A DNA stretch of 64,000 bases. It comes from an uncultured Treponema sp. (GTDB lineage Bacteria; Spirochaetota; Spirochaetia; Treponematales; Treponemataceae). A program made the translations under genes and the position numbers. Below are positions 54,035-62,994 of this stretch, piece by piece. Below the pieces are notes generated by a model. That model saw only the letters and a program-made list of their open reading frames with translations, searched no databases and was not told the DNA's origin. Location: positions 159,501 to 223,500 of the forward strand of contig CAJUBD010000004.1 of the NCBI GenBank assembly GCA_910584475.1. Direction: 5' to 3'. Each line of letters starts with the position of its first letter. Within the stretch, counting starts at the first letter, position 1.

Positions 54035-54365
54035 CGACGGGCGTTGACCACATACACATGAGCGTGAGAATCCCGCCGAAGTACAGCGTGTCGTAGGTGG
54101 TGGGGGTACAACAGGGGGAAGAGCGCGATATGGATGCACATGTATACGGAGAGCGACGGATATATTTCAGCGGGCAGCACATGTGGGCGAATGGATATTT
54201 CGTGTCAACGGTGGGTCTTGACGAGGCGGTCATCAAGGAATATATCAAACACCAAGAGGATGACGACCGAAAGCAGGACTGGTTGTTTGGATAGCCGCAA
54301 GGCTTAACCGCTTTGAGCGGTTCACATTTCAAGCCACCACCTTTGGTGGTGGTTAATGACTTTAA
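54035..54365 (+). mobile_element. decayed IS200/IS605-family insertion remnant
   Basis: 5'-truncated TnpA (HUH transposase) sequence is followed by CCACCACC-ttt-GGTGGTGG (about 54337-54355), a hairpin of the kind found at the ends of these elements. The left end is missing: the copy begins just after the XRE stop codon. Confidence 0.7.
54043..54294 (+). pseudogene. tnpA: IS200/IS605 TnpA transposase remnant
   Basis: The frame reads VDHIHMSVRIPPKYSVS, which contains the HxH metal motif of Y1 transposases, and then TAG (54094-54096). It continues VVG, shifts by one base within a G run and by two more near 54148, and returns to ERRIYFSGQHMWANGYFVSTVGL...EYIKHQEDDD, the typical C-terminus. The N-terminal half of the protein is missing. 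It cannot make an active transposase. Confidence 0.8.
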
Positions 54366-54588
54366 AAGACCCTTTCTTTGATTCGTTAAAAGACGATTGT
54401 CCAAATTTTGAAGAATGGTATATGTGAAAATATGATGAAGTTGCATATATTACATTAAACACGCATAATGGGATGTTGCTTTCGTTTTTATATTTAAAAG
54501 CGGATTTTATCTTTGAATTTATTTTGTGGGGAGGGGTTGACAAATGGTATTGTGAGGGATTATACTTATTTTGAACTGGAGGTTTGCC

Positions 54589-54975
54589 ATGAAAGATGAA
54601 ACAAAAACTAGGACGATCGTTCCGCAAGTTACTACAAAAAACAAAGTGGAGATTTTTGAAAAATGCGAAATCCGCACTGCGCTGAATGAAAAAAGGGGCA
54701 AACTTTATTTTTGCGTGCCCGATGTCGTCGCCGCTTTGCGCGATGGAAAGGACGCGAAAGACTACATTAAAAAACTTAGGAAACGCGATCCTGAATTGAA
54801 CGCCAAGTGGAACAAGGTGATTAAATTCATTTCGTTCCAAACCACGGGCGGAAGGCAGCCGATAAAATTCGCGGACGAGGCAAACATCATGCGAATAATT
54901 CGCGAAGTTCGTTCGCCGAAAATCGAAGATTTCAAAAAATGGGTTGAGCAAAAAGTAGAGGAAACTCGAAATTGA
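54589..54975 (+). CDS. BRO-N domain protein (phage antirepressor type)
   Basis: A protein of 128 residues. The BRO-N domain fills most of the protein: KVEIFEKCEIRTAL..., FCVPDVVAALRDGKDAKDYIKKLRKRDPEL, TTGGRQPIKFADEANIMRIIREVRSPKIEDFKKW. Such domains bind DNA and are common in prophage antirepressors and in stand-alone chromosomal copies. The C-terminal partner domain is missing. GGAGG lies 7 nt before ATG. Neighbouring the IS remnant, it marks an accessory patch. Confidence 0.82.
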   Translation: MKDETKTRTIVPQVTTKNKVEIFEKCEIRTALNEKRGKLYFCVPDVVAALRDGKDAKDYIKKLRKRDPELNAKWNKVIKFISFQTTGGRQPIKFADEANIMRIIREVRSPKIEDFKKWVEQKVEETRN

Positions 54976-55319
54976 AAATCGGCAAGAAATTTTCTCGCCA
55001 ACTTTAAACGCAAAAAAAGCCGCGCGGAAGCGGAAATTGAAAAAATAATTTGACGCGGATTCTCACGACGCGTAAGCGACGAAGTGAAATAAAATTCCAC
55101 TATGAAAACGGCGACAGCCGTATAAGCACAGATGAGAACGGATTGAACGCGCGTTTAAAGTTTCCTTTGGAAACTCGTTTTTTGAGTTGTCCGCTCGCGC
55201 AGACGAAATTAAGTTTCTCGGAAATTGCTATTTCCTGCGGACTTAATTTTTAAGGCACGGATTTTTTAATTTTTTATCCGTGCCCCATCTGTGTAAATCT
55301 GTGTTCATTTGCGTCTAGT
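54976..55319. other. repeat-rich spacer, no gene
   Basis: No coding region is supported. It contains a degenerate hairpin leader copy ending in module D (AAATTAAGT...ACTTAATTT with inner GGAAAT/ATTTCC, 55206-55249) and then a hairpin GGCACGGAT/ATCCGTGCC (55254-55284) that can act as a two-way terminator. A CTGTGTAAATCTGTGTTCATTTGCGTC-type repeat follows; similar sequence occurs near 46200 and 50000. Confidence 0.5.
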
Positions 55320-57323
55320 TCATTCCGCGTCTTTCTTTTTCATAATCAATTGGAAAACAATCAATGCCGCCAAAATTGCGATGCCCACAATGTCAGTCGA
55401 ATGTGTCGGCAAAATGCACATGATTCCCGCCACGGCGAAAATCACTCGTTCCACGATAGTTTCGTTCCTAAAGCAGTATCCTTCCAATGCCGCGCTCAAA
55501 CAGAACATTCCGATTAACGCCGTCACGCAAATTGGCAACGCGCCCCAAAGCGTAGTGTTTATCATGAGCATTTGCGGATTGTAGACGAACACATAAGGAA
55601 TTATGAACGCGCCGATTGCGAGTTTAGTCGCGTTCAATGCGGTCTTGATTGGCTTGGCCTTTGCGATGGCGGCTCCCGCGATGGCAGCGAGCGCAACTGG
55701 CGGCGTTACATCGGCGATGATTCCAAAATAGAACGCGAACATGTGAGCCGCGAGCGGCTGGAAACCAAGTCCAATGATTGCGCCGGCGGTGATTGTGGAA
55801 GTGATCAAATAGTTCGCGGTGGTTGGCGCGCCCATTCCCAAGATTATCGAAGAAATCATCGTGAGCAGAAGCGTGATGAAAGCTATTCCGCCGCTTATGC
55901 TTATGAGACCCGCGCCGAATTTCAAGCCGATTCCCGTGAGCGTTACAATTCCGATTATGATTCCTGCCATCGCGCAGGCAATTGCCACGCTGATTATGTT
56001 TCGTGCGGCGGCAGTCATCACTTCCACGATGTCTTTCATCGTGAACTTCGGCGGATTGCCTTGGATTACATCCACGACAGAAGTGGCAAGTCCGATAAGA
56101 AGGCACGCGAGGATTCCCATCAATGCCGCGTAAACCGCCGTGCGCCCCATGCACAAAAATGCTACGATTACGATGAGCGGCAAAATCATATAGCCGCGCT
56201 TCAAAAGCAGCGGAAGGAATTTCGGAAGTTCTTCACGCGGAAGTCCTTTGAGTCCGAGTTTGTGAGCCTCAAGATGCACCGTCATGAAAATTCCGGTGAA
56301 ATACAAAATCGCGGGAATTATCGCGGCCTTTACAATCGTGATGTAAGGAAGCCCCAAACTTTCCGCCATCAAAAACGCGGCGGCTCCCATAATCGGCGGC
56401 ATGAGCTGTCCGCCGGTGGAGGCGGCGGCCTCGACCGCGCCCGCAAACTCTCCTTTGTAGCCCAATTTCTTCATCATCGGAATCGTAAAACTTCCAGAGC
56501 CGACAGTGTTTGAAACCGAACTTCCGCTCACCGTCCCTAGCAGCGCGCTCGTCAAAACCGCCACTTTCGCAGGACCTCCGCTTGCGCCTCCGGCAAGTGC
56601 GTTGCAGATTTCGATGAAGAATTGTCCGATTCCAGTTTTTTCAAGCAACGCCCCGAACAATATGAAAAGGAATATGAATGTCGAGCATGCGCCAATCGGG
56701 ATTCCCATGATTCCTTCGGTGTTGTAAAAAAGATGCGTCACCACGCGCGAGATCCTGTAACCGCGATGGTTCAAAAATCCCGGCATATATCGTCCGCAAA
56801 GCGCGTACAAAATAAACGCCGCGGCGATGATTAAAATCGGCAAGCCGACGATTCTTCTGCAACTTTCAAACAAAATCAAGATTCCCAAAATTCCCACCGC
56901 GATGTCGAGGGGAAGATATGCGCCCGCACGCCGCGCGATGTTCTGAAAATTCACCACAATGTAAAGCCAGCAAGACGCGCCCAAAATTCCCAAAACCACA
57001 TCATACCACGGAAGCGTGTTGCGCGGAGATTTTTTCGTGGGAGGAAAAAGCAAAAAAGCCAAAAGCTGCACGAACGCCAAATGCGTCGCCCGCAAAACCT
57101 GCGCCGTCACCGAGCCAGTGAGCGTGGCGTAAAGCTGGAACAGGCAGAACAACACCGAAACTACAATTGTAACATGTTGTCGCCAGCAACTGTGCTCGCG
57201 ATAAGCATGCTCGCGGTCGAGTTCGCCCATCAGTTCACGCAAGTCGCTTTCGTTGGAAGTGGGCAGGATGTTGTCCACGACCGCGCCCTCGGCGGTGGGG
57301 TCATTCGTTTTTTCTTTGTCCAT
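55320..57323 (-). CDS. TRAP transporter fused permease (4TM/12TM)
   Basis: A membrane protein of 667 residues. An N-terminal four-helix part corresponds to the small subunit and a twelve-helix part to the large subunit of TRAP transporters, of the kind that works with TAXI receptors. Recognisable stretches are GGASGGPAKVAVLTSALLGTVSGSSVSNTVGSGSFTIP, cited here only by its Gly/Ser pattern, and MGAPTTANYLI. It drives ion-coupled uptake of a carboxylate or similar small solute. GGAGG precedes ATG. It lies downstream of the DUF1850 and receptor genes on the same strand. Confidence 0.93.
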   Translation of the reverse strand: MDKEKTNDPTAEGAVVDNILPTSNESDLRELMGELDREHAYREHSCWRQHVTIVVSVLFCLFQLYATLTGSVTAQVLRATHLAFVQLLAFLLFPPTKKSPRNTLPWYDVVLGILGASCWLYIVVNFQNIARRAGAYLPLDIAVGILGILILFESCRRIVGLPILIIAAAFILYALCGRYMPGFLNHRGYRISRVVTHLFYNTEGIMGIPIGACSTFIFLFILFGALLEKTGIGQFFIEICNALAGGASGGPAKVAVLTSALLGTVSGSSVSNTVGSGSFTIPMMKKLGYKGEFAGAVEAAASTGGQLMPPIMGAAAFLMAESLGLPYITIVKAAIIPAILYFTGIFMTVHLEAHKLGLKGLPREELPKFLPLLLKRGYMILPLIVIVAFLCMGRTAVYAALMGILACLLIGLATSVVDVIQGNPPKFTMKDIVEVMTAAARNIISVAIACAMAGIIIGIVTLTGIGLKFGAGLISISGGIAFITLLLTMISSIILGMGAPTTANYLITSTITAGAIIGLGFQPLAAHMFAFYFGIIADVTPPVALAAIAGAAIAKAKPIKTALNATKLAIGAFIIPYVFVYNPQMLMINTTLWGALPICVTALIGMFCLSAALEGYCFRNETIVERVIFAVAGIMCILPTHSTDIVGIAILAALIVFQLIMKKKDAE

Positions 57324-57384
57324 TTTTTCCTCCCATAAATTAAATTATTTTTGATTTCGCACTTGCCATTCCCGCTTTGCGTTT

Positions 57385-57460
57385 GTCATTCCCGCGCTTG
57401 ACGCGGGAATCTATTTTTGCAATTTCAGACCTTCGGGTCAAGTCCAAAGATGACATTTTT
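57385..57460. repeat. GTCATTCCCGCG-type dispersed repeat
   Basis: GTCATTCCCGCG-cttga-CGCGGGAAT, then a second arm with GACCTTCGGGTCAAGTC and a closing GATGAC. A related copy with different arms (GTCATTGTCGGG-cttga-CCCGACAAT) lies at 11591-11617. It resembles small palindromic repeats widespread in several bacterial groups. Confidence 0.55.
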
Positions 57461-57546
57461 CAAAAATTCATTAAATCCTTAAAAATTAAAATTTCACAAG
57501 AGCCGCTTACGCACTTGCCATTTACATGTTTGACGCAATTCAAATT

Positions 57547-58077
57547 TCACAAAATCCGCTTTTTGATTTTCGCGAAAAGCAATTCCGCCGAAGAAATTCT
57601 TTTTATACGAAATTCAAGCCGTGTCTGCGGCGCGAAAAAATCTTCCAAGAAAAATTCCTTTTCGCCGATTTCAATTGCATGGCGCGCCAATACTCCCACG
57701 GCAAGAAGAAAATTCTTTCCTACATCGCGCTCGTATTCCATAGAAAAAGTGTCGTTCGCAATTTTGAAAGTCGCGCCAGGCGTTTCCTGCAATTCCGGCA
57801 TTCCCGCGCCGTAGCTTAAGAATTCGGTCTTGTAGATTTTCAAGCGGCCGCCTTCAACGCGGAAAAAATCACGCACGCGCCCTTTGTTCACCGAATGCGT
57901 GTACGAAATGCAAAACCCGTTCAACGCCGATTTGGAAAATATTTTTCGAACTCCGTTGCTCATGCTTGTGATGGCGAGAACTTTTTGTGTTGGCAAGCAA
58001 ACGGCGAGCAAAACAGCGGCGGCGATGAAAATGAAAAGTGCCGCATTGCTTCTTGCCCGCAAAAAATTTCGCGACAA
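57547..58077 (-). CDS. DUF1850 protein associated with TRAP-TAXI transporter
   Basis: A protein of 176 residues with one N-terminal membrane segment (ALFIFIAAAVLLAVCLP) and an extracytoplasmic domain. The DUF1850 pattern ISYTHSVNKGRVRDFFRVEGGRL...EFLSYGAGMPE is visible. It lies between the receptor and the fused permease, the position DUF1850 genes commonly occupy. Its biochemical role is unknown. The start is TTG, 8 nt after the receptor stop, with no clear ribosome site, so translation may be coupled. Confidence 0.82.
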   Translation of the reverse strand: MSRNFLRARSNAALFIFIAAAVLLAVCLPTQKVLAITSMSNGVRKIFSKSALNGFCISYTHSVNKGRVRDFFRVEGGRLKIYKTEFLSYGAGMPELQETPGATFKIANDTFSMEYERDVGKNFLLAVGVLARHAIEIGEKEFFLEDFFAPQTRLEFRIKRISSAELLFAKIKKRIL

Positions 58078-58084
58078 AATGAAA

Positions 58085-59032
58085 TTATTTCAAAGCGCCC
58101 GCTTCCACGAAATATTTTTGTGCGCCCGGATGAAACGGAATGCTTACTCCAGTTACAGCCTTCGCCGCATTCACTTCCTTTCCTTTGGCGTGCGCCTGTC
58201 CCAATTCAGCGACATTTTCGAAAAGCGCTTTCGTCATTTTGTACACCGTGTCTTCGTCAAGCTTTGAATTCACGACTATCGTGCATTTTATGGCGAGCGC
58301 CGCGGTGTCCGAATCCGTGCCTTTGTATGTGCCGCCGGGAATCACCGTTTTTGTGTAGAAACTGTATTTCGCGCAAATTGAATTCGCCTCCGGTCCATCG
58401 ACAGGGATGAGAACAAGTCCGTTCGTAAACGCCAATTCCTGCAACGCCGCGTTCGGAACGCCGGCCGTTACAAAACATGCGTCGAGCGTTCCGTTCTGCA
58501 AGCCCTCGCCTGATTCTTTGAACGAAAGGTTCGATTTTTTGATGTCGTCGAACGTAAGTCCGTAGCCTTCCAAAATTTGCTTTGCGTTGAATTCCACGCC
58601 GCTTCCCGCGTCGCCGATGGAAACTCGCTTTCCGCGCAAATCAGAAATCGTTCGGATTCCGCTGTCCACTCGCGCCGCGATTTGAACGACCTCTTCATAC
58701 ATAGTGCCGATTGCCAAAATGTTTGGAAGTTTCGCGTCGAACATATCCGTGCCATAATAGGCGTAATCCATTACATCATTTTGAACCGTCGCGAATTCTG
58801 CATCGCCTTTGCTCACCAAGCGAAGATTTTCCGCGCTCGCGCCCGTGGCCTGAGCCGTAACATTCAGGTTTTCAACTTTCGTGTTCCAAATGTTCGCGAT
58901 TGCGCCGCCGAACGGATAGTAAGTGCCGCTAGTTCCGCCTGTCGCGATGATGAAATTTTTTTGTGCCGGCGCGCAAGAAAAAAGCAACGCGGCCAAAGTC
59001 GTGCCCATAAAGATTCCGATAATTTTTTTCAT
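58085..59032 (-). CDS. TAXI-family TRAP transporter solute receptor (lipoprotein)
   Basis: A protein of 315 residues with lipobox LFSC. The TAXI-type binding fold is visible (IIATGGTSGTYYPFGGAIANIW near the N-terminus, RGKRVSIGDAGSGVE near 130). It captures the substrate outside the membrane and hands it to the fused permease. It is the first gene of the three-gene system. ATG 59032 is chosen over the upstream TTG because AGAGG lies 6 nt before it. Confidence 0.93.
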   Translation of the reverse strand: MKKIIGIFMGTTLAALLFSCAPAQKNFIIATGGTSGTYYPFGGAIANIWNTKVENLNVTAQATGASAENLRLVSKGDAEFATVQNDVMDYAYYGTDMFDAKLPNILAIGTMYEEVVQIAARVDSGIRTISDLRGKRVSIGDAGSGVEFNAKQILEGYGLTFDDIKKSNLSFKESGEGLQNGTLDACFVTAGVPNAALQELAFTNGLVLIPVDGPEANSICAKYSFYTKTVIPGGTYKGTDSDTAALAIKCTIVVNSKLDEDTVYKMTKALFENVAELGQAHAKGKEVNAAKAVTGVSIPFHPGAQKYFVEAGALK

Positions 59033-59117
59033 AAACAACCTCTGTTTTTTAAAGTATATTTTATTTTACAAAAAAAACGCATAAATTTCAAGTAGGCAAA
59101 CGCTTTTTATCAAACGC

Positions 59118-59146
59118 TTTTCATAAAGAAATATTTGTGCTAAAAT
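59118..59146 (+). promoter_or_regulatory. promoter of the transglutaminase-like gene, probably leaderless
   Basis: TTTTCA (59118-59123), 17 nt, TAAAAT (59141-59146), then 6 nt to ATG 59153. Confidence 0.55.
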
Positions 59147-59152
59147 CAAGTT

Positions 59153-60460
59153 ATGAAAATCAATTTTCGCAAAGAAATATTTATTCTCTTTGCAGCATTT
59201 TTTTGTGCCGGAAATTTTTTCGCAGAGAATTCTAATTCTTCGGTTTTTCAAGATGTGAGGTTCGAGGCGGATTCGCGGATTTTGCCTCAAGTCTCTTCTT
59301 CGCCCGAAATGGACGCGCGGACTTTCGCATACATCGGCTTGGTCGCTTCGGGCGCAGACGACGAAAAAATATATGAGCATTTGGAAACGCTTGAAAATCT
59401 AGCGCAGGAATTTTCCCAAAATTTGCCGAGCAATTTTTCCAATGAGGAAAAGGCGGATGCCGCGCTTGCGTTCATCTACGAAAAAATTCTTTCGCGCTAT
59501 AAACTTGACCAGACACGAGTTGACGTGGCGATTGAAAGCGGCGTGTACAACTGCGTTTCTTCGGATGTGATTTTCATCTACTTCGCGAAAACTTTAGGCA
59601 TTCCCGTTGTCGCTGTGGAAACTCCGAACCACGCTTTTTGCACGATTGAAAGCGAGGGGAAGAGCGTGGATGTGGAAACGACAAATCCTTTCGGCGTGAA
59701 TCCGGGACGCAAGCGCGTGAACGAACTTCCGAATGGAGGCAAACAGTATTTGAGCGTTCCTGCAAAGAACTACCAAAATCGCCGCGAAATCAACGACCGC
59801 CGTTTGCTCGCGCTCATTTACAACAACAGAATCGCCTCGCTCCAAAGGCAGCGTGGCGGAAACGCCGCGACGATTGGGCTTGCGGTGGACGCTTGCGCCT
59901 TGCAGGGAATTTCAGCTGTCGGCGCTCAAACGGTCGCTGAATGCGTATGCAACTATGCCGCTGATTTGAGCGCGGCTGGAAATGACGAAGACGCGCTTGC
60001 GCTTGTTTTGCTTGCGCAGGAAATTTTCGGCGAAAGCAAAAATTATTCTGCTTTCATAGAAACTGCAAATTACAATATCCTTGTTGACAAAATTGAGACG
60101 CTTCCGCTAAATGACGCTCTGAATGAATTGAATTTAAAACGCGAGAATATTTCCGCGCAAAATTATTCAAAGTTGTTGGGATATGCTTACGCGCGCTCCG
60201 TGCAGGATTTGGGCAGTCGGCACGAATGGAAGGAAGCGATTAATGTTGCGGAGCGCGGGCTTCTGGATGCGCCGAACGATTCCAATTTGAAAAGGGCAAT
60301 TAACATTTACAAGCAAAATTACGCGATTGATTTTCACAACCGTGCCGCCGCATTGTATAACGCTGGCGATGTCGAAAGCGCGCAAAATGTGCTTCGCGAA
60401 GGCTTGGAAGAAATTCCCGACAGCAAAGTTTTGAAAAATGATTTGGTCAAGATGAAATGA
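59153..60460 (+). CDS. exported protein with transglutaminase-like and TPR regions
   Basis: A protein of 435 residues with a signal peptide (ending FFAEN). Residues 95-190 form a transglutaminase/SirB1-like papain fold with the probable Cys in GVYNCVSSDVIFIYFAKTLGIP and the His in TPNHAFCTIE. The C-terminal part (about 260-430) is made of TPR-like helices (ALYNAGDVESAQNVLREGL). The activity is unknown: it could be a protease, a crosslinker or an inactive binding fold. It stands alone. Confidence 0.75.
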   Translation: MKINFRKEIFILFAAFFCAGNFFAENSNSSVFQDVRFEADSRILPQVSSSPEMDARTFAYIGLVASGADDEKIYEHLETLENLAQEFSQNLPSNFSNEEKADAALAFIYEKILSRYKLDQTRVDVAIESGVYNCVSSDVIFIYFAKTLGIPVVAVETPNHAFCTIESEGKSVDVETTNPFGVNPGRKRVNELPNGGKQYLSVPAKNYQNRREINDRRLLALIYNNRIASLQRQRGGNAATIGLAVDACALQGISAVGAQTVAECVCNYAADLSAAGNDEDALALVLLAQEIFGESKNYSAFIETANYNILVDKIETLPLNDALNELNLKRENISAQNYSKLLGYAYARSVQDLGSRHEWKEAINVAERGLLDAPNDSNLKRAINIYKQNYAIDFHNRAAALYNAGDVESAQNVLREGLEEIPDSKVLKNDLVKMK

Positions 60461-60792
60461 AAATTAATATTTAAAATTGTCGTCAAAAGCGCGCCGCGAA
60501 TCAAAGAGTCTGCATCGCAAACCTTTGATTCGCTTACAAGTTTTTCATCTTGTTTCTTTTGCGAAAAGCACGCGCCGTTCACTTTAACTTGAATTCTCTG
60601 CGCAAACTCGTTATTCACTGTCGTTTTTCGCCGTGCTGCGAAAGTCGCAAGCGCAAGGCTTGCAAACTCGCGCTTGCGACAGTTCCAAAATTTGATGATT
60701 CGCTCATTGTTGAAAATTGCGGAATGAGGATTGCCAGCGCGAAAAATTTTTTCAGAGCAATTTGCAGATAAAAGCGCAATGAAGATGTGCGC
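60461..60792. other. repeat-rich spacer, no gene
   Basis: No convincing gene. It holds CGAATCAAAG/CTTTGATTCG around a TGCATCGCA loop (60497-60532) and GTCGCAAGCGC/GCGCTTGCGAC (60644-60680). Confidence 0.5.
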
Positions 60793-61069
60793 GCGATGTG
60801 GCAATACGTCGCTTCGCTCCGTTTTGCTGGCGGAAATTTATTTCATGTCATCGCTTTCGCGATGTGGCAATACGCCGCTTCGCTCCGTTTTGCTGGCGGA
60901 AGTTTGTTTCACGTCATCGCTTTCGCGACGTGGCAATACGCCGCTTCGCTCCGTTTTGCTAGAGGAAATTTATTTCACGTCATCGCTCGCGCGATGTGGC
61001 AATACGCCGCTTCGCTCCGTTTTGCTAGAGGAAATTTATTTCATGTCATCGCTCGCGCGATGTGGCAAT
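60793..61069 (+). repeat. 66-bp tandem repeat, about 4.2 copies
   Basis: Units at 60793, 60859, 60925 and 60991 plus a 13-nt partial copy. Each unit begins GCGATGTGGCAATACG. The unit length is a multiple of three, and two plus-strand frames stay open across it. One frame gives 22-residue repeats MWQYAASLRFAGG(N/S)LFHVIA. No start signal supports a protein, so it is treated as a minisatellite. Confidence 0.85.
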
Positions 61070-61073
61070 GCCA

Positions 61074-61102
61074 TTGCAAAAAAAAGGCTTGTTCGTTATA
61101 CT
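61074..61102 (+). promoter_or_regulatory. promoter of the LysE-family gene, probably leaderless
   Basis: TTGCAA (61074-61079), 17 nt, TATACT (61097-61102), then 7 nt to ATG 61110. The promoter starts just after the end of the 66-bp repeats. Confidence 0.65.
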
Positions 61103-61109
61103 GATTCGC

Positions 61110-61706
61110 ATGATTGTTCCAATTCAAATTCTGCCGAGTTTTTTATTCTATTGCTACGTTACGGGGATCACGCCGGGACCCGCAAATATATGCTCGCTTT
61201 CAGCATCCTTGCAATTCGGAAGACGGCAGGCTCTCAAACAGTGGCTTGGACTTTTTACAGGATTTTTTGTGGACGCCACGGCGGCGGTTTTCATCGCATA
61301 TTTTCTAGGAACAATTTTGAACGACTACGCAAGATATTTGTCATACATCGGCGCGGCATATTTGATTTTTCTTGCTATGAAAATGCTTCGACAAGATTAT
61401 TCTTCGGAAAGCGCCACGACAAAAAAGCCGGGATTTTTCACGGGTCTTTTCGTAAACCTGACCAACGCGAAAGTAATCTTGTTTTGCATAACCGCGCTCA
61501 CGTCTTTTGTCCTGCCATACAATCAAGATTTTCGCCCCGTGCTTTTGGCGGGATTTTTCCTCCCGTTTACAGGTCCTCTCTGCAATTTAGTCTGGCTTTT
61601 CACAGGAGTTTTCTTAAGAAAATTTTTTGTGGACCACGCGAAAATCGTAAACATTGCTATGGCTCTTTCGCTGTTGCTTTGCGCGCTCAGTTTGATTTTC
61701 ACTTAA
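61110..61706 (+). CDS. LysE/RhtB-family exporter
   Basis: A protein of 198 residues with six predicted membrane segments. It has the family start (SFLFYCYVTGITPGPANICSLSASLQFGRRQALKQWLGLFTGFF, where the GPAN motif is diagnostic). A middle segment is GLFVNLTNAKVILF. It probably exports an amino acid or related metabolite by proton antiport. The open frame extends 16 codons upstream into the repeats, but the promoter position supports ATG 61110. Confidence 0.88.
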   Translation: MIVPIQILPSFLFYCYVTGITPGPANICSLSASLQFGRRQALKQWLGLFTGFFVDATAAVFIAYFLGTILNDYARYLSYIGAAYLIFLAMKMLRQDYSSESATTKKPGFFTGLFVNLTNAKVILFCITALTSFVLPYNQDFRPVLLAGFFLPFTGPLCNLVWLFTGVFLRKFFVDHAKIVNIAMALSLLLCALSLIFT

Positions 61707-61796
61707 TTTTTTTTCATGAAAAACGCAAAATTCATTTTATGAAAACAAAAAGCTGTTGTACAATTTGAGACGTCAGGACATCTAAAATCTACAATG

Positions 61797-61860
61797 AAAA
61801 TAGTAAGCAAGTCTTGCGACTTTCTTCCGAGTTTTTTCGCTTTATTTGTTTTGCGAAAAA
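61797..61860. repeat. copy of the CAAGTCTTGCGACTT / GAGTTTTTTCGC repeat
   Basis: This copy closely matches the insert found inside hairpin A at 11480-11548 and a shorter copy at about 37676. The gap 61707-61990 holds no gene. Confidence 0.5.
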
Positions 61861-61990
61861 CTCGTTTATCCATTGCGCTTCCTTACGGTATCGTGAAAGC
61901 GCATTTTTGTACGCCCGCAAGCATAAAACAAGGCGAAGAGCCGCCTTGCGACAGATGCTGCGATGCACGTTGTGGAAAGCGCACGAGGCA

Positions 61991-62833
61991 TTATTTGACT
62001 AAATTTTTGAGTCTTTCGATTTCTGCTTCAAGTGTTGCAATACGAGAATTCTCAATTTTCAGCGCGGCGATTTCTGTTTGGTCTGCGGCGAGCTGCGCCT
62101 GTGCGATTGCGCGTTCTTCCGCGCGCCCTTGTTCTATGCCTTCTTCCAGCCCTTCTTCATATCCCTCTTTCCGCCCGCGCTCACGCAGTTCTCGCGCATG
62201 CATGAATTCCTTTCGCCAGGGTTCATTTCTTCGTGCTGTCATTACCGCTTCCATGATTTCCTCCGTAAGCTTGCTTTCGGCTTTCTGCGTGGCGAGGAAC
62301 TTCAAGAACGCGCGGACTTCCGCGTCGTCCTTCGCAAGTCCTTCCCACGCCTTTGAATTATAATACACTTTGCGGATTTTGTCATCTATTTTATTATTGG
62401 CTTCGGGATTTTCCTTGCAAGTTTGCTCTATGGTGTAACGCGGCAGTCCGAGACCGAATGGGTCTTGGGTGCAGATGAAGACAACGAACGACTCGGGCAA
62501 ATTATCGTAGTCTTGCCCTTTGGCGAGACAGTCCATGTCCATCATAGACTGATAGTAGCGAGCGCGTTTCGGCAGGTTCTTTTCTGCCGTTGTCTGCATT
62601 TCTAGGTCGAAAATCTTGCCATCGCCTTTCGCCACCACGTCTAGGCGAACGCCTCGCGACTCGATGTCAATGTCCAGCGTCTCCTGCTTGTGCGTGTATT
62701 CTATCCGCTCCACTTGGATTCCAAGCAAAACCTCAATAACGCGGCGGCAGATGTGCTCGTCGTTCTCCATGATTTTACAGAACATGAAGTCATCTGTAAA
62801 GAAGAGGTCTTCATACTTTTGTGGTTCTCGCAT
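61991..62833 (-). CDS. Rpn family PD-(D/E)XK nuclease / putative transposase
   Basis: A protein of 280 residues. The nuclease core lies at about 5-130, with the conserved acidic positions in RLDVVAKGDGKIFDLEMQ and the upstream DDFMFCKIM start typical of the family. The C-terminal 60 residues are a coiled coil (GYEEGLEEGIEQGRAEERAIAQAQLA). Rpn proteins are DNA endonucleases that promote recA-independent recombination. ATG 62833 follows AAAAGGAG; the frame is open 34 codons upstream inside the leader hairpins. It may be solitary or one of many paralogues, as is usual in treponemes. Confidence 0.88.
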   Translation of the reverse strand: MREPQKYEDLFFTDDFMFCKIMENDEHICRRVIEVLLGIQVERIEYTHKQETLDIDIESRGVRLDVVAKGDGKIFDLEMQTTAEKNLPKRARYYQSMMDMDCLAKGQDYDNLPESFVVFICTQDPFGLGLPRYTIEQTCKENPEANNKIDDKIRKVYYNSKAWEGLAKDDAEVRAFLKFLATQKAESKLTEEIMEAVMTARRNEPWRKEFMHARELRERGRKEGYEEGLEEGIEQGRAEERAIAQAQLAADQTEIAALKIENSRIATLEAEIERLKNLVK

Positions 62834-62847
62834 AAAAACTCCTTTTA

Positions 62848-62994
62848 TTTTCAACATCGCAGGAAACTTCAGTTTCCGAGAATGTTGAAAACCGAGATTT
62901 TGCAACGTAGTAAAAAATCGCAGTCCAATAAGCAAGTTTGCAACGCAAACTTGTCATGAGAGAAGACCGCGCCATTTTTGAGGGCTTCTCTCAT
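62848..62994 (-). repeat. modular hairpin leader upstream of the Rpn gene
   Basis: On the complement, in order: A ATGAGAGAAG/CTTCTCTCAT with AAATGGCG in the loop; B CAAGTTTGC-gtt-GCAAACTTG; C GATTTT/AAAATC; D TTTTCAACAT/ATGTTGAAAA with inner GGAAAC-tgaa-GTTTCC. TAAAAGGAG and ATG follow directly. This is the same architecture as before frdB. Confidence 0.7.

Noticed and set aside
60793..61069. CRISPR array
   Set aside because: The 66-bp units are contiguous, with no unique spacers between them, and no cas genes are present. The 42-bp repeats at 63570 are rejected for the same reason.
60787..61104. Protein made of 22-residue repeats encoded by the 66-bp tandem
   Set aside because: No ribosome site, no export signal, and other frames are equally open; it is better explained as non-coding minisatellite DNA.
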